From positions 3,982,346 through 4,046,345 of the forward strand of contig NZ_KB900609.1 of assembly GCF_000379105.1 (NCBI RefSeq): DNA of 64,000 nt, given 5' to 3'. Below the pieces are notes generated by a model. The model worked only from the letters and a program-made list of their open reading frames with translations. It was not told the origin of the DNA and ran no database searches. Positions 53,908 through 62,225 of the stretch are shown one piece after another. Position 1 is the first letter of the stretch, and each line of letters begins with the position of its first letter. Both the position numbers and the translations under genes were made by a program. The stretch comes from Methylobacterium sp. WSM2598 (lineage in GTDB: Bacteria; Pseudomonadota; Alphaproteobacteria; Rhizobiales; Beijerinckiaceae).

Positions 53908-54692
53908 CCGGCCCGGCAGGAGAGGCCGCCATCGACCGGCAGGCTGACGCCCGTGATGTAGGCCGCGTCGTCGGAGGCGAGGAACAGGGCGGCCTTGGCC
54001 ACGTCCCAGGCCGTGCCCATGCGGCCCATCGGGCAGGCGGCGTCGCGCGCCCGCACCATCTCCTCGGCGTCCCGGTACTGGCCGGAGATCTGCTGGAAGA
54101 TCAGCGGCGTGTTCATCAGGCCGGGCATGATCGCGTTCGCCCGGATGCCGTCCCGCGCGTATTGCAGGGCGAGCCCCATGGTGAAGTTGTTCACCGCCGC
54201 CTTGGCGGCGTAGTAGGCGGCGTAGGGGTAGCCGGTGTAGCGGATCGCCGCGATCGACGAGACGTTGACGATGGCGCCCGCGCGCCGGGCCAGCATGTGC
54301 GGCAGCACGTGCTTGCAGGTGAGGAAGCAGCCGGTGACGTTGAGGTCGAGGGCGCGCTGCCAGTCCGCCTCGTCGAGCTCGACCGGCCCGCCCATGGTGG
54401 CGTGGCCGACATTGTTGTGCAGCACGTCGATGCGGCCGTGGCGGGCGGCCACCTCGTCCACCACGGCCTTCACGGCGGCGGAATCGGTGACGTCGCAGGC
54501 GGCGGGGCGCGCCCGCCCGCCCTCGCCGGCGATGATCCCGGCCGTCTCCTCGGCGGCTGCCCGGTTGATGTCGACGCAGATCACCTCGGCCCCGTTGCGG
54601 GCGAAGAGGGCGGCCGCGGCCTTGCCGTTGCCCCAGCCCGGGCCGGCCGAGCCGGCCCCGAAGACGATCGCGACTTTGTCCTGCAGACGCAT
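53904..54692 (-). CDS. Short-chain dehydrogenase/reductase
   Basis: The 262-residue SDR is unlike the one at 50331. Its cofactor loop reads FGAGSAGPGWGNGKAAAAL, longer than usual; then HNNVGHATMGGP, VNVSSIAAIRYTGYPYAAYY and the active-site YAAKAAVNNF. It is expected to oxidise or reduce a sugar acid. Stop and start overlap with the RuBisCO-like gene. Confidence 0.9.
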   Translation of the reverse strand: MRLQDKVAIVFGAGSAGPGWGNGKAAAALFARNGAEVICVDINRAAAEETAGIIAGEGGRARPAACDVTDSAAVKAVVDEVAARHGRIDVLHNNVGHATMGGPVELDEADWQRALDLNVTGCFLTCKHVLPHMLARRAGAIVNVSSIAAIRYTGYPYAAYYAAKAAVNNFTMGLALQYARDGIRANAIMPGLMNTPLIFQQISGQYRDAEEMVRARDAACPMGRMGTAWDVAKAALFLASDDAAYITGVSLPVDGGLSCRAG

Positions 54693-54750
54693 GTGCCCTG
54701 TCCGAGTGCGGGGGATGGGGAGGTGGCGCGGGCCGGCCCGGGGACGCGCC

Positions 54751-55758
54751 TCACCCGAGCTTGCCGGTCGTCGCCTCGAGCAGCGACCACGCCTCGTCGC
54801 CGTAGCGCTTCTGCCATTCCTGGTAGAAGCCGGAGGAGACCAGCCGCTGCCGGAAATCGGCGTTGGCGACGGTGTGGAATTGCAGCCCCAGGCTCTGCAG
54901 CCTGTCCTGCAGGGTCGCGTTCATGTGCTCGACCTCGCGGCGCTGCACCAGGGCCTCCTGGTTGATGGCGCGCTCCAGCATCTCGCGCAGGTCGGGCGGC
55001 AGCCGCTCCCAGGCGCGGCGGTTGGCCAGGACCCAGAACCCGTCCCACATGTGGTTGGTGAGCGAGCAGGATCGCTGCACCTCGTACATCTTGTCGACGA
55101 GGAGCCCGATCAGCGGCTGCTCCAGCCCGTCCGCGATCCGCGTCTGCATCGCCGAGTAGGTCTCGGCCCAGGGGATCGAGACCGGGGCGGCCCCGAAGGC
55201 CTTGAACATCGAGGTCCAGAGCGGCGAGGGCGGCACCCGGATCTTGAAGCCGTTGAAGTCGTCGGGGGTGCGGATCGGCCGGGTCGAGGAGGTGGTCTGC
55301 CGGAAGCCGTGATTGTAGGACTTTTCAAGGCAGACGAGGTTGGCCTTGGCGAAGGCGCCCCGGATGTGCTGGCCGAGGGGGCCGTCGAGGGCTTCCCAGA
55401 CCTTGTCGTAGCTCGGGAAGGCGAAGCCGATCCCGCTGATCGAGGCGACCGGCACCAGGGTCGACATCAGCACCCCGGTCTGGGCGAAGAGTTCGAGGGC
55501 GCCCGAGCGCAGCTGGCTCAGCATGTCGGCGTCGGAGCCGAGCTGGTTCTTGGGGAAGAGCTCGATCCGCACCCGCCCGTCGGATTCCTGCGCGACCCGG
55601 TCGCGCACCCGGCCCATGGCGAGGTTGAGCGGGTGATCGCCCGAGACGATGTTGCCGAATTTCAGCCGGAACTCGGGCTCGGCCGCCCGGGCGACGTGCG
55701 GCGCGGCGAGCGCCGTCGCCCCGGTGAGCAGGAGGGTGCGGCGGGTCAGGCGGGACAT
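54751..55758 (-). CDS. TRAP transporter substrate-binding protein (DctP type)
   Basis: The 335-residue periplasmic protein has signal MSRLTRRTLLLTGATALAAP and is similar in order to the one at 49315: RLKFGNIVSGDHPLNLAMG, RIELFPKNQLGSDADMLS and KIRVPPSPLWTSMFKAFG. The two are paralogues, since both share motifs such as SLTNHMWDG. No DctQ or DctM genes are present in the cluster. It is the first gene downstream of the divergent LysR gene. Confidence 0.92.
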   Translation of the reverse strand: MSRLTRRTLLLTGATALAAPHVARAAEPEFRLKFGNIVSGDHPLNLAMGRVRDRVAQESDGRVRIELFPKNQLGSDADMLSQLRSGALELFAQTGVLMSTLVPVASISGIGFAFPSYDKVWEALDGPLGQHIRGAFAKANLVCLEKSYNHGFRQTTSSTRPIRTPDDFNGFKIRVPPSPLWTSMFKAFGAAPVSIPWAETYSAMQTRIADGLEQPLIGLLVDKMYEVQRSCSLTNHMWDGFWVLANRRAWERLPPDLREMLERAINQEALVQRREVEHMNATLQDRLQSLGLQFHTVANADFRQRLVSSGFYQEWQKRYGDEAWSLLEATTGKLG

Positions 55759-56046
55759 GGGTCTCACCTCCGGGTCGGGGGCGGGGCGGGACGCGGCCGG
55801 GGCGGCGCGGATCCCGCCCGGCGGCCGCGCCGCCTGGCTCGCGCGGGGCCGCCCGGGGGTGCGGGGCGGCGCTGCCGCGGCTGCGCCGCGTCCCGCCGCC
55901 CTCGCCCGTTTCCACCCTGATCGTGTTCTCAGGGGCAAGGTGGCACGCGGGAGCGCGCGCGGCCACTCGACTTCGGCGCCGCGATCCGTGAAGAAATCTC
56001 ACAGCAGCCGCGACCGCCCGCGGCGCCGGGCCACCCGGAGGGGCCG
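55759..56046. promoter_or_regulatory. Divergent promoter region, catabolic operon/LysR gene
   Basis: A region of 288 bases lies between the starts of the minus-strand operon (55758) and the plus-strand LysR gene (56047). It is very GC-rich until about 55910, then carries the TCTCAGGGG region and AATCTCACAG near 56000. A LysR-type T-N11-A site is expected, but I see no unambiguous one. Confidence 0.4.
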
Positions 56047-56937
56047 ATGCCGCTGTCCCGTCTTCCGCTCAACGCGCTGCGGGCCTTCGACGTGACGGCG
56101 CGGCTCGGCAGCATGAGCGCGGCGGCGGGGGAGCTCGGGGTCACGCACGGGGCGGTGAGCCGCCACATCAAGGCGCTGGAGGCGCAGCTCGGCCTGCCGC
56201 TGCTGGAGCGGCTGCCGCGGGCGGTGGCCCTGACGCAAGAGGGCGCGCAGCTTGCGGCGAGCCTCGCGGACGCCTTCGACCAGATTCAGCTCGCCGTCTC
56301 GCGCGTGCAGCCCGGGCCGCTGACCCTGTCGTGCTCGGCGACCATCATGATGTACTGGCTGATCCCGCGGCTGGAGACCTTCAAGCAGGCCCATCCGGCG
56401 GTGGAGCTGCGCCTCAACATCAGCTACGGCGAGGTCGACTTCGTCCGCGACGGGATCAGCGTGGCGATCCGCACCAGCATGTACCGCCCGCCGGCGACCG
56501 CGCGGGCGCGGCCGCTGATCGCGGAGGAGATCGGCCCGGTCTGCCACCCGGATTACGCGGCGCGGCTCGGGCTCGCGGGGCCCGACGACCTGGCGCGGGC
56601 GCGGATCCTGGCGACGGCGACGCGGCCGCAGGCCTGGGCCGAGTGGGGGCGGGCGATCGGCCGGCCGGATCTCGGCATCGTGCCGCAGGAGAGCTACGGC
56701 CACTTCTACCTGGTGATTCAGGCGGCGGCCTGCGGCCTGGGCCTGGCGCTGGCGCCCCGCCTCCTGGTCGAGAGCGAGATCCGGGCCGGCCACCTCGCGG
56801 CGCCCTTCGGCTTCACGCCCGGCCCCCATCGGCTGGAGCTGTGGATCGCCGAGCACCTGCAGGCGCGGGCGGACCTGCGCTGCCTCGTCGCCTGGATCGC
56901 GCGGGCGATGGGGCCGGACGGGGATCGCCCGGGCTGA
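56047..56937 (+). CDS. LysR-family transcriptional regulator (GcvA-like)
   Basis: The 296-residue LysR protein has a winged helix in residues about 5-65 (SRLPLNALRAFDVTARLGSM, GAVSRHIKALEAQLGLPLLE), then a periplasmic-type effector domain. The recognition-helix phrase HGAVSRHIK is close to GcvA/AmpR. Divergent from the TRAP/SDR/kinase/RuBisCO-like operon, which it probably controls in response to the substrate or an intermediate. Confidence 0.92.
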   Translation: MPLSRLPLNALRAFDVTARLGSMSAAAGELGVTHGAVSRHIKALEAQLGLPLLERLPRAVALTQEGAQLAASLADAFDQIQLAVSRVQPGPLTLSCSATIMMYWLIPRLETFKQAHPAVELRLNISYGEVDFVRDGISVAIRTSMYRPPATARARPLIAEEIGPVCHPDYAARLGLAGPDDLARARILATATRPQAWAEWGRAIGRPDLGIVPQESYGHFYLVIQAAACGLGLALAPRLLVESEIRAGHLAAPFGFTPGPHRLELWIAEHLQARADLRCLVAWIARAMGPDGDRPG

Positions 56938-57061
56938 GGGCGGAGGCTGCGGCGGGGCGACGGTGATGCGCGCCCCGGATGATCCCCCCTCCCGCAGCGT
57001 GTCCATTGGCGCCCCGCCAGGGGGAATGGGCGTGCGCCCGGTGACGCGGGGCGCGCCCGTT

Positions 57062-57625
57062 TTTTCAATCCGCGCCCCCGCGAGGGGGCGATGCGTGTCG
57101 CCGGGCAGCGACCAGGCGCCGACGGCGTTTCAATCCGCGCCCCCGCGAGGGGGCGATCACCGCACCTCGATGATCGCGGGCACGGTCGCCTTGTTTCAAT
57201 CCGCGCCCCCGCGAGGGGGCGATGTCGACATTGTTGAGTGCCCAACCGTTGTTCATATGTTTCAATCCGCGCCCCCGCGAGGGGGCGATGCGCGGTTCGC
57301 CTCCTCGATCGTTGTGGCGTTCTTGTTTCAATCCGCGCCCCCGCGAGGGGGCGATCCGAGCACGACGCGCGCCTCCCCGATGCCGAGGTTTCAATCCGCG
57401 CCCCCGCGAGGGGGCGATCTGCGAGGAGCAGGCCCGGCGCGCTTACCGCCAAGCGTTTCAATCCGCGCCCCCGCGAGGGGGCGATGTCGGGACGGTCGGC
57501 CGCCTCCTCTACTTCCCGCGCCGGCTCACGTTTCAATCCGCGCCCCCGCGAGGGGGCGATTCGACAGGTCGGGGTGGTTGGGGGCAAAAACCCGGTTTCA
57601 ATCCGCGCCCCCGCGAGGGGGCGAT
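57062..57625 (-). CRISPR. Type I-C CRISPR array, 9 repeats
   Basis: Nine 31-base repeats, read on the plus strand as GTTTCAATCCGCG then CCCCCGCGAGGGGGCGAT, start at 57062, 57127, 57193, 57259, 57325, 57388, 57455, 57530 and 57595. The first has T instead of G at base 1. The eight spacers have 34, 35, 35, 35, 32, 36, 44 and 34 bases. The minus strand ends in ATTGAAAC, the standard crRNA handle of type I-C, so transcription runs toward 57062 and the mutated repeat is the leader-distal one. The inner stem is CGCCCCC/GGGGGCG with GCGA as the loop on the plus strand. Type I-C repeats are usually 32 bases. Confidence 0.97.
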
Positions 57626-57806
57626 GGCGCCACTCTAACCAACGGCCGGATCAGCGCAATTCCGGCCGTCCGCGCGAACCGGCCGGACAGCGGCGTGCGG
57701 CGGCCCGCGGGGTGGAGGGCACGATCCTGATTGGCTTGGTTGGTCAGCGCGTTACGTCCTGCGCGAACCGTCCGGGAGACGCCTGGGCGCTTGCGGTTCG
57801 CGCGCC
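57626..57806 (-). promoter_or_regulatory. Probable CRISPR leader
   Basis: The 181 bases between the newest repeat (57595-57625) and cas2 contain no gene. In type I-C loci this side carries the leader and promoter. It is more GC-rich than most leaders, and I cannot point to a clear promoter. Confidence 0.6.
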
Positions 57807-58097
57807 TCAGAAGACGAGCGGCCCGTCGAGATCCAGGATGGGCTTGGCGCCGACATGCTCGATGCGCCGTCGCCCCTCGGCACCGAGGCGGTAGAAGCGC
57901 AGGGAATCGCGCTGCGGGTCGATCAGTCCGACGAGGCGGTCGCGCAGGGCCGTCCATTGGGCCGGGTCGACCTCGCACGCGAAGTCCGAGTTCTGCACAC
58001 GCTGCCCCATGTCGAGACAGGCACGGGCGACGCGGCGCAGCCGGGTGCGCCCGGCCGGCGTCTGGGTGTTCACGTCGTCGGTGACGAGCATCAGCAC
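57807..58097 (-). CDS. cas2: CRISPR-associated protein Cas2 (type I-C)
   Basis: This 96-residue protein is full length for the family. MLMLVTDDVNTQTPAGRTRL has the ferredoxin-like strand with the catalytic-type Asp pair (usually VTYDVN, here VTDDVN). The remainder QRVQNSDFACEVDP and HVGAKPILDLDGPLVF fits I-C Cas2. With a truncated Cas1 it cannot form the integration complex. The start is a GTG; an ATG lies two codons later. Confidence 0.9.
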   Translation of the reverse strand: MLMLVTDDVNTQTPAGRTRLRRVARACLDMGQRVQNSDFACEVDPAQWTALRDRLVGLIDPQRDSLRFYRLGAEGRRRIEHVGAKPILDLDGPLVF

Positions 58098-58128
58098 GCG
58101 TCATTCCCCCTTCGGCCCGCGCCCGGGC

Positions 58129-58710
58129 TCATCGCCAGACGAAGGCCGGGTAGCCGTCGAGGTCGCCGCGCAGATGCCGGGCGAGAAGCTGGGCCTGCAC
58201 ATGGGCCTGCACCTGGGCCACGAGGCCGAGCGGCATCGTCTCGTCGAGGAAGGGATGGCGCAGGTCCTCGCGCTTGCGCTCCTGCCACGCTCCCAGGACG
58301 GTCCGCCGCGCATCGTCGGTGAGGCGCACCCCGCCGGCCTCCTCGATGCGGAAATCCTCCGCCCCGAGCTGGCGGCGATTGACGAGGCTGAGGGCCAGTC
58401 GGTCGGCGAGGACCGGCCGCAGCTCCTCCATCAGATCGAGGGCGAGGCTCGCGCGACCAGGGCGGTCGGCATGCAGGAACCCGACCTGCGGGTCGAGCCC
58501 GTGCGCGTCGAGCGCGGAACGGCAATCGTGCCCGAGCAGCGCATAGAGGAAGGACAAGAGGGCGTTCATCCGATCGAGCGGCGGCCGGCGCGAGCGGCCG
58601 GAGACGCGAAAAGCCGGGTCGTCCCGCCTCACCAGCGTGTCGAACACACCGACATAGACCTGCGCGGCCTCCCCTTCGAGGCCGCGCAGGTCTCGACGCC
58701 GACCGCCCCC
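58129..58710 (-). pseudogene. cas1: Cas1, C-terminal part only (type I-C)
   Basis: The frame is open from 58710, after a stop codon (TGA at 58713-58711), to the stop at 58129. The part from DLRGLEGEAAQVYVGVFDTL onward matches the C-terminal half of I-C Cas1: RRPPLDRMNALLSFLYALLG, GFLHADRPGRASLALDLMEE (the catalytic region with His/Asp/Glu) and YPAFVWR at the end. The usual 340 residues are cut to about 190: the N-terminal beta domain and the first catalytic Glu region are lost. A GTG at 58647 could start a fragment. Confidence 0.9.
58656..58693. repeat. Perfect inverted repeat in the cas1 remnant
   Basis: Arms AGACCTGCGCGGCCTC and GAGGCCGCGCAGGTCT surround CCCTTC (38 bases in total). The hairpin codes the conserved DLRGLEGEAAQV of Cas1 and so may be natural, but it ends only 17 bases from the first stop codon and may have helped the deletion. 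Confidence 0.6.
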
Positions 58711-58769
58711 TCACGCGATCAGCCGTGCCCGAGGCCAAACTGCCTCAGACTCGGCAGAATGGGGCGGGC
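58711..58769 (-). other. Deletion junction replacing cas4 and the 5' half of cas1
   Basis: Only 59 bases separate cas7 from the cas1 remnant's open frame. Normal type I-C loci hold cas4 (about 600 bases) and the first 450 bases of cas1 here. No stretch resembling Cas4 (Cys cluster or nuclease motifs) is found. Confidence 0.75.
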
Positions 58770-59753
58770 TCACCACTCGGTCACCTCGATCCCCTGCGGC
58801 AGCCCCTCGCGATCGACCGTGATGGCATAGTCGGCGAAGCTGCGGGCCGGCGGCCAATTGTCGGTCCCGGGGGCTCCGATCTCGTGCACGGACCCCTTGT
58901 GCGCACGCAGGGTCCGCACCCGCTCGAACAGGGACTGGGCCGGCGCATTGCCAAGGGCCGAGGCGTGGCGGAAGACCACCAGCCGGCGCGTCGCCATCTC
59001 GCCGCGGGTGGCCGAGCGATCATGCTCGAACATGTTGCGCAGCGCCTCGAACAGGAGGGCGAGATCCCCGTCCGAGAAGCCCGTGCCCTTCACCGGATGC
59101 GAGGCGAGCGGCGCCGAGACGTAGCCGTGGGCGCGGTAGAGCCCGTAGGGCACGATGTGCTTGCGGCCCATGGTGCGCTTGTCGCCGCGCTTCTCGGCCT
59201 CGTCGTCGCCGTCCTGCCGCTCATTCCTCTCCGCCTCGTTGGTGGCGGCCATGCGGGTGATCGAGACTTCGAGGGGCAGCACCGGCTCGACCGAGCGGGC
59301 GAAGGAGACCTGCACCGGCCCGCGCACCTGGCCGGCATTGATGCCGGTCGAGAGCACCGCGCCGAAGGTGCGGATGTCGAAGAAGTTGTCGTACATGAAG
59401 CGGCGGATCAGGACCGCCTCCTCGTCCGACTTGGGCGTCAGCTTCTTGTCGGTCCGGGCCTTGGGGTCGTCCGGGCGCAGGGCCAGGTAGGCCTCGCGGT
59501 GCTTCTCGTTCAGCACCGCCCCCTCGGTCACGTAGATCCGGTTGCGGATCGGGTCGCGGCCGTCCGCCTCGGCGGCCATCTCGACGTAGTTGCGCACCTT
59601 GCGCTTCAGGCAGACGTCGCTGACGAGGCCGTGCCCCGTCTCGGGGTCCATGCGCGGCATGTTGCCGGCATCGGGATCCCCGTTCGGGTTGCCGTTCGTC
59701 ACGTCGAAATAGAGCACGAAATCGTGGCGGCGCTGCAGGCCCGCGTCAGCCAT
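58770..59753 (-). CDS. cas7: Cas7 (Csd2, type I-C Cascade backbone)
   Basis: The 327-residue protein has the conserved opening RRHDFVLYFDVTNGNPNGDP, the RRM-like fold core and a glutamate-rich insertion (NEAERNERQDGDDEAEKRGD). TFGAVLSTGINAGQVRGP and HIVPYGLYRAHGYV are further family marks. Several copies line the crRNA in Cascade. Its ATG overlaps the cas8c stop by 8 bases. No damage is visible. Confidence 0.96.
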   Translation of the reverse strand: MADAGLQRRHDFVLYFDVTNGNPNGDPDAGNMPRMDPETGHGLVSDVCLKRKVRNYVEMAAEADGRDPIRNRIYVTEGAVLNEKHREAYLALRPDDPKARTDKKLTPKSDEEAVLIRRFMYDNFFDIRTFGAVLSTGINAGQVRGPVQVSFARSVEPVLPLEVSITRMAATNEAERNERQDGDDEAEKRGDKRTMGRKHIVPYGLYRAHGYVSAPLASHPVKGTGFSDGDLALLFEALRNMFEHDRSATRGEMATRRLVVFRHASALGNAPAQSLFERVRTLRAHKGSVHEIGAPGTDNWPPARSFADYAITVDREGLPQGIEVTEW

Positions 59754-61542
59754 GGGGGGTCTCCTCCGGGTCCGTGCCGGTCGTCGTCGGGGAATCCGTC
59801 TTCTTCTCGGGGCGGGTGCCGCGCTCGTGGTAGTAGCCGACGGCGAAGCGCCCCTGCGCCTCCAGGGAGAGGACGCGCGGCAGGTCGGGCGGCAGCCTCT
59901 GCATGATCTCGGCCACCTTGGGCTCGATCCAGCCGCCCAGGCCGCGCTTGCGCGCGTCGGCGACATGGGTCTTCAGGCTCCGCAGCAGGGGGCCGAAGAC
60001 GCGGGCGGGCGTGGAGGAGGCGGCCGCGTACCAGCGGTCGCCGATCGTGGTGTTGACGCCGGGAAGGGCGGTCCTCTGCGCCGCCTCCAGCACGGCGAAG
60101 AGGCGCCCGAGCTGGTAGGCGGGGTCGGTGTGGGCGGGATCAAGCGCCACGGGAAGCATCTCCCTCTCGCTGCGACGGTTCAGGCAGGCCTTGATGGCGG
60201 CGGCGTGCCAGCCGCGGCCCGGGTCGTCGCCGGCCCGCAGCCGCGCGATCGTCGCGGCGAGCCAGGTCCGCGGATAGGGCCGGTTTTCCAGGATGGCGCG
60301 GGTCACCTCGGCGGCGAGCCCGTGCGGGATGTTGTCGAATTCCTCCGCGAGGGCCGTCGTCTTCAGCAGGAGGCGCGCCGGCGAGGGCGGCTTCGCGCCC
60401 CAGCCGCGCGGCTTGGGCTCGATCGCGAGCGCCGCCGCGTGCGCGTCGAGGGCGCGTCTGAAGCTCCCGAACGTGCCGGCGAGCCAGTAGCGCACCACGA
60501 CCCGCGCCATGTTGGGCGCGAGCCCGAGGACGAAGAAGGGCACGTTCTCCATCAGGTCCGGCCGAAGGTCCGGCGCGGCCCTGGCCTCCGCCACCGTGAC
60601 GAGGGCCTCGCGCAGCGCCTGCGTCTCCCGCGCGTCGGTCGTCCCCGCCGGGCCCGGCCCGTCGCGCAGCGCGTCGCCGAAGATGTCCTCCGCGGCAAGC
60701 GCGATCGGCTCCGCCACGGACGCGTCGTAGGCGCCGGCATCGGCCCAGAAGGCGACGGTCGCGTCGGCGATCCGCAGCCGGTTCGGGCCGCCGCGCTGCA
60801 ACAGGGCGTTCAGGGCCGCCCCGTACCGGAAGGCCGCCGCCGCGGAAGTCGGGGCGTTGAAGCCCTGGTCGTGCCCGTAGGACGTGAAGGCATCCTGGTT
60901 GAAGGAGACGAGCGGGATCTCCGCCGCGGCGCCGCCGTCGATGCCCTTCACCTTCGGGTGCAGCCGCACCAGGGGCAGGCGCGCGCCGCGCACGAGGCAG
61001 AACCCCTCCGGGCCGTCCTCGTGGGCGGCCCGGAGCCGCTCCACATGCGCCGCCGCCGCCGGGCGGTGATGGAGGGGCGCGGTCTCGCCGCGCAGCCGGA
61101 AGCCGAGATTGAGCGCCATGTGCCGGCTCTGGAGGCCGAGGGCCCGGGCCGCCTCCGGATCCGGCACCCAGGCTTCGACGAAGCGGCGCAGGGCCACGAG
61201 AGCGGGGTCGCGCTCCCCGGCGAGTTCGCGCAGGTGCAGATCGCGGAAGGCGGCGTGATCGCGCGCGGTCTTGGCCGGATCCTTCGTCCCGAGGCCGAGC
61301 GCGTAGGCGAGGTTGTCCCACAGGAAGAACGGCGTCGAGCCGGTGCCCGACCGCGAGAACCACTTGGGCATGCGGTCGAGCTGGGGCTTGCCCTTGGCGG
61401 TCAGGCGATCCGCGAGGCCGAGCGGCGTCCCGTCCTCGGCGAGTTCGAGGACGAGGCCGAGCGGTTCCGTCGACCAGCCGGGCGTCACGACCTCGCCGCG
61501 GCGTTCCAGCCGATCGTAATACCGATCGAGCGCCTGCAGCAT
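59746..61542 (-). CDS. cas8c: Cas8c (Csd1, type I-C large subunit)
   Basis: The 598-residue protein begins MLQALDRYYDRLERRGEVVT. I-C marks are MPKWFSRSGTGSTPFFLWDN, LVSFNQDAFTSYGHDQGFNA and LLKTTALAEEFDNIPHGLAA. It recognises PAM and target in Cascade, and its C-terminal part also supplies the small subunit (Cas11c) by internal translation in I-C systems, which may apply here. Start 2 bases after the cas5 stop. Length and motifs look normal. Confidence 0.95.
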   Translation of the reverse strand: MLQALDRYYDRLERRGEVVTPGWSTEPLGLVLELAEDGTPLGLADRLTAKGKPQLDRMPKWFSRSGTGSTPFFLWDNLAYALGLGTKDPAKTARDHAAFRDLHLRELAGERDPALVALRRFVEAWVPDPEAARALGLQSRHMALNLGFRLRGETAPLHHRPAAAAHVERLRAAHEDGPEGFCLVRGARLPLVRLHPKVKGIDGGAAAEIPLVSFNQDAFTSYGHDQGFNAPTSAAAAFRYGAALNALLQRGGPNRLRIADATVAFWADAGAYDASVAEPIALAAEDIFGDALRDGPGPAGTTDARETQALREALVTVAEARAAPDLRPDLMENVPFFVLGLAPNMARVVVRYWLAGTFGSFRRALDAHAAALAIEPKPRGWGAKPPSPARLLLKTTALAEEFDNIPHGLAAEVTRAILENRPYPRTWLAATIARLRAGDDPGRGWHAAAIKACLNRRSEREMLPVALDPAHTDPAYQLGRLFAVLEAAQRTALPGVNTTIGDRWYAAASSTPARVFGPLLRSLKTHVADARKRGLGGWIEPKVAEIMQRLPPDLPRVLSLEAQGRFAVGYYHERGTRPEKKTDSPTTTGTDPEETPHG

Positions 61543-61544
61543 CG

Positions 61545-62225
61545 TCACGACACGACCCCGTTCGCCGCCAGGCAGGCCCGCACGTCGAGGATCCCCTTCG
61601 AGAGCCGGGCGCGGAAGAAGCGGGCCTCGTTGCGGTCGGGACGAAAATCGATGTCGTAGAGCATCCAGCCGAGTTCGCGCTCGCGCTCCTCGGCGGGCAG
61701 GGCGCTGGCCGGCAGCGGCGCGCCGTCCGGGATCAGCGCGAACTCGGCCGGGCATTCCCGCGTCCCGAGACAGGGGCGGTGGAAGCACTGGCCGGCCGCG
61801 GCGCGGCGGTTGAACATGCAGATGTGCTTTACCGGCGCGTCGTCCCCGGCCCGCGCGGTCATCTCCAGATGGGCCTCGATGACGTAGCCGACATCGACCA
61901 GCATCGTCGCGGCGCGCTGCTGGCGCTCGATCTCCGCCGAGAGGCCGAGCCCGGCGAGCGTCCCGCTCCGCATCGCGCGCAGGGCCAGCGCCGTGCTCGC
62001 CTTCGCGCCCACCTCGTTGCGCCGGACGCTCGCGAAGCGGATCGGCTTCAGGACGTGGATGCGGTCGATGCGCCAGACGATGGCGGGCTTCCAGTGGATC
62101 GCCTCAAGGATGCCCCGGGCTGCCGAGGGCGTGGGGACATCGTAGGAGACGCGCTCCACCTTGGTCTCGGGCCGCGTGAAGAGCGCCCGCTCACCCCACA
62201 CGTGCAACCGGACCCCGTATGTCAT
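61545..62225 (-). CDS. cas5c: Cas5c (Cas5d) crRNA-processing endoribonuclease
   Basis: The 226-residue protein is the I-C variant that itself cuts pre-crRNA. The N-terminal RAMP strand reads TYGVRLHVWGERALFTRPET, and IHWKPAIVWRIDRIHVL and FASVRRNEVGAKAS are conserved. KHICMFNRRAAAGQCFHRPC contains Lys133-His134, in the place of the catalytic Lys-His pair known from Cas5d of Bacillus halodurans; alignment is by eye. Full length, followed closely by cas8c. Confidence 0.93.
   Translation of the reverse strand: MTYGVRLHVWGERALFTRPETKVERVSYDVPTPSAARGILEAIHWKPAIVWRIDRIHVLKPIRFASVRRNEVGAKASTALALRAMRSGTLAGLGLSAEIERQQRAATMLVDVGYVIEAHLEMTARAGDDAPVKHICMFNRRAAAGQCFHRPCLGTRECPAEFALIPDGAPLPASALPAEERERELGWMLYDIDFRPDRNEARFFRARLSKGILDVRACLAANGVVS

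Noticed and set aside
57093..57594. Self-targeting spacers matching this window
   Set aside because: No spacer was seen to match other sequence in the window by eye. A computed search of all eight spacers against the whole genome would be needed.
57062..57638. Open frames with repeated FQSAPPRGGD or FNPRPREGA strings on the plus strand
   Set aside because: They are translations of CRISPR repeats, not proteins. No ribosome sites, and the phase changes with every spacer.
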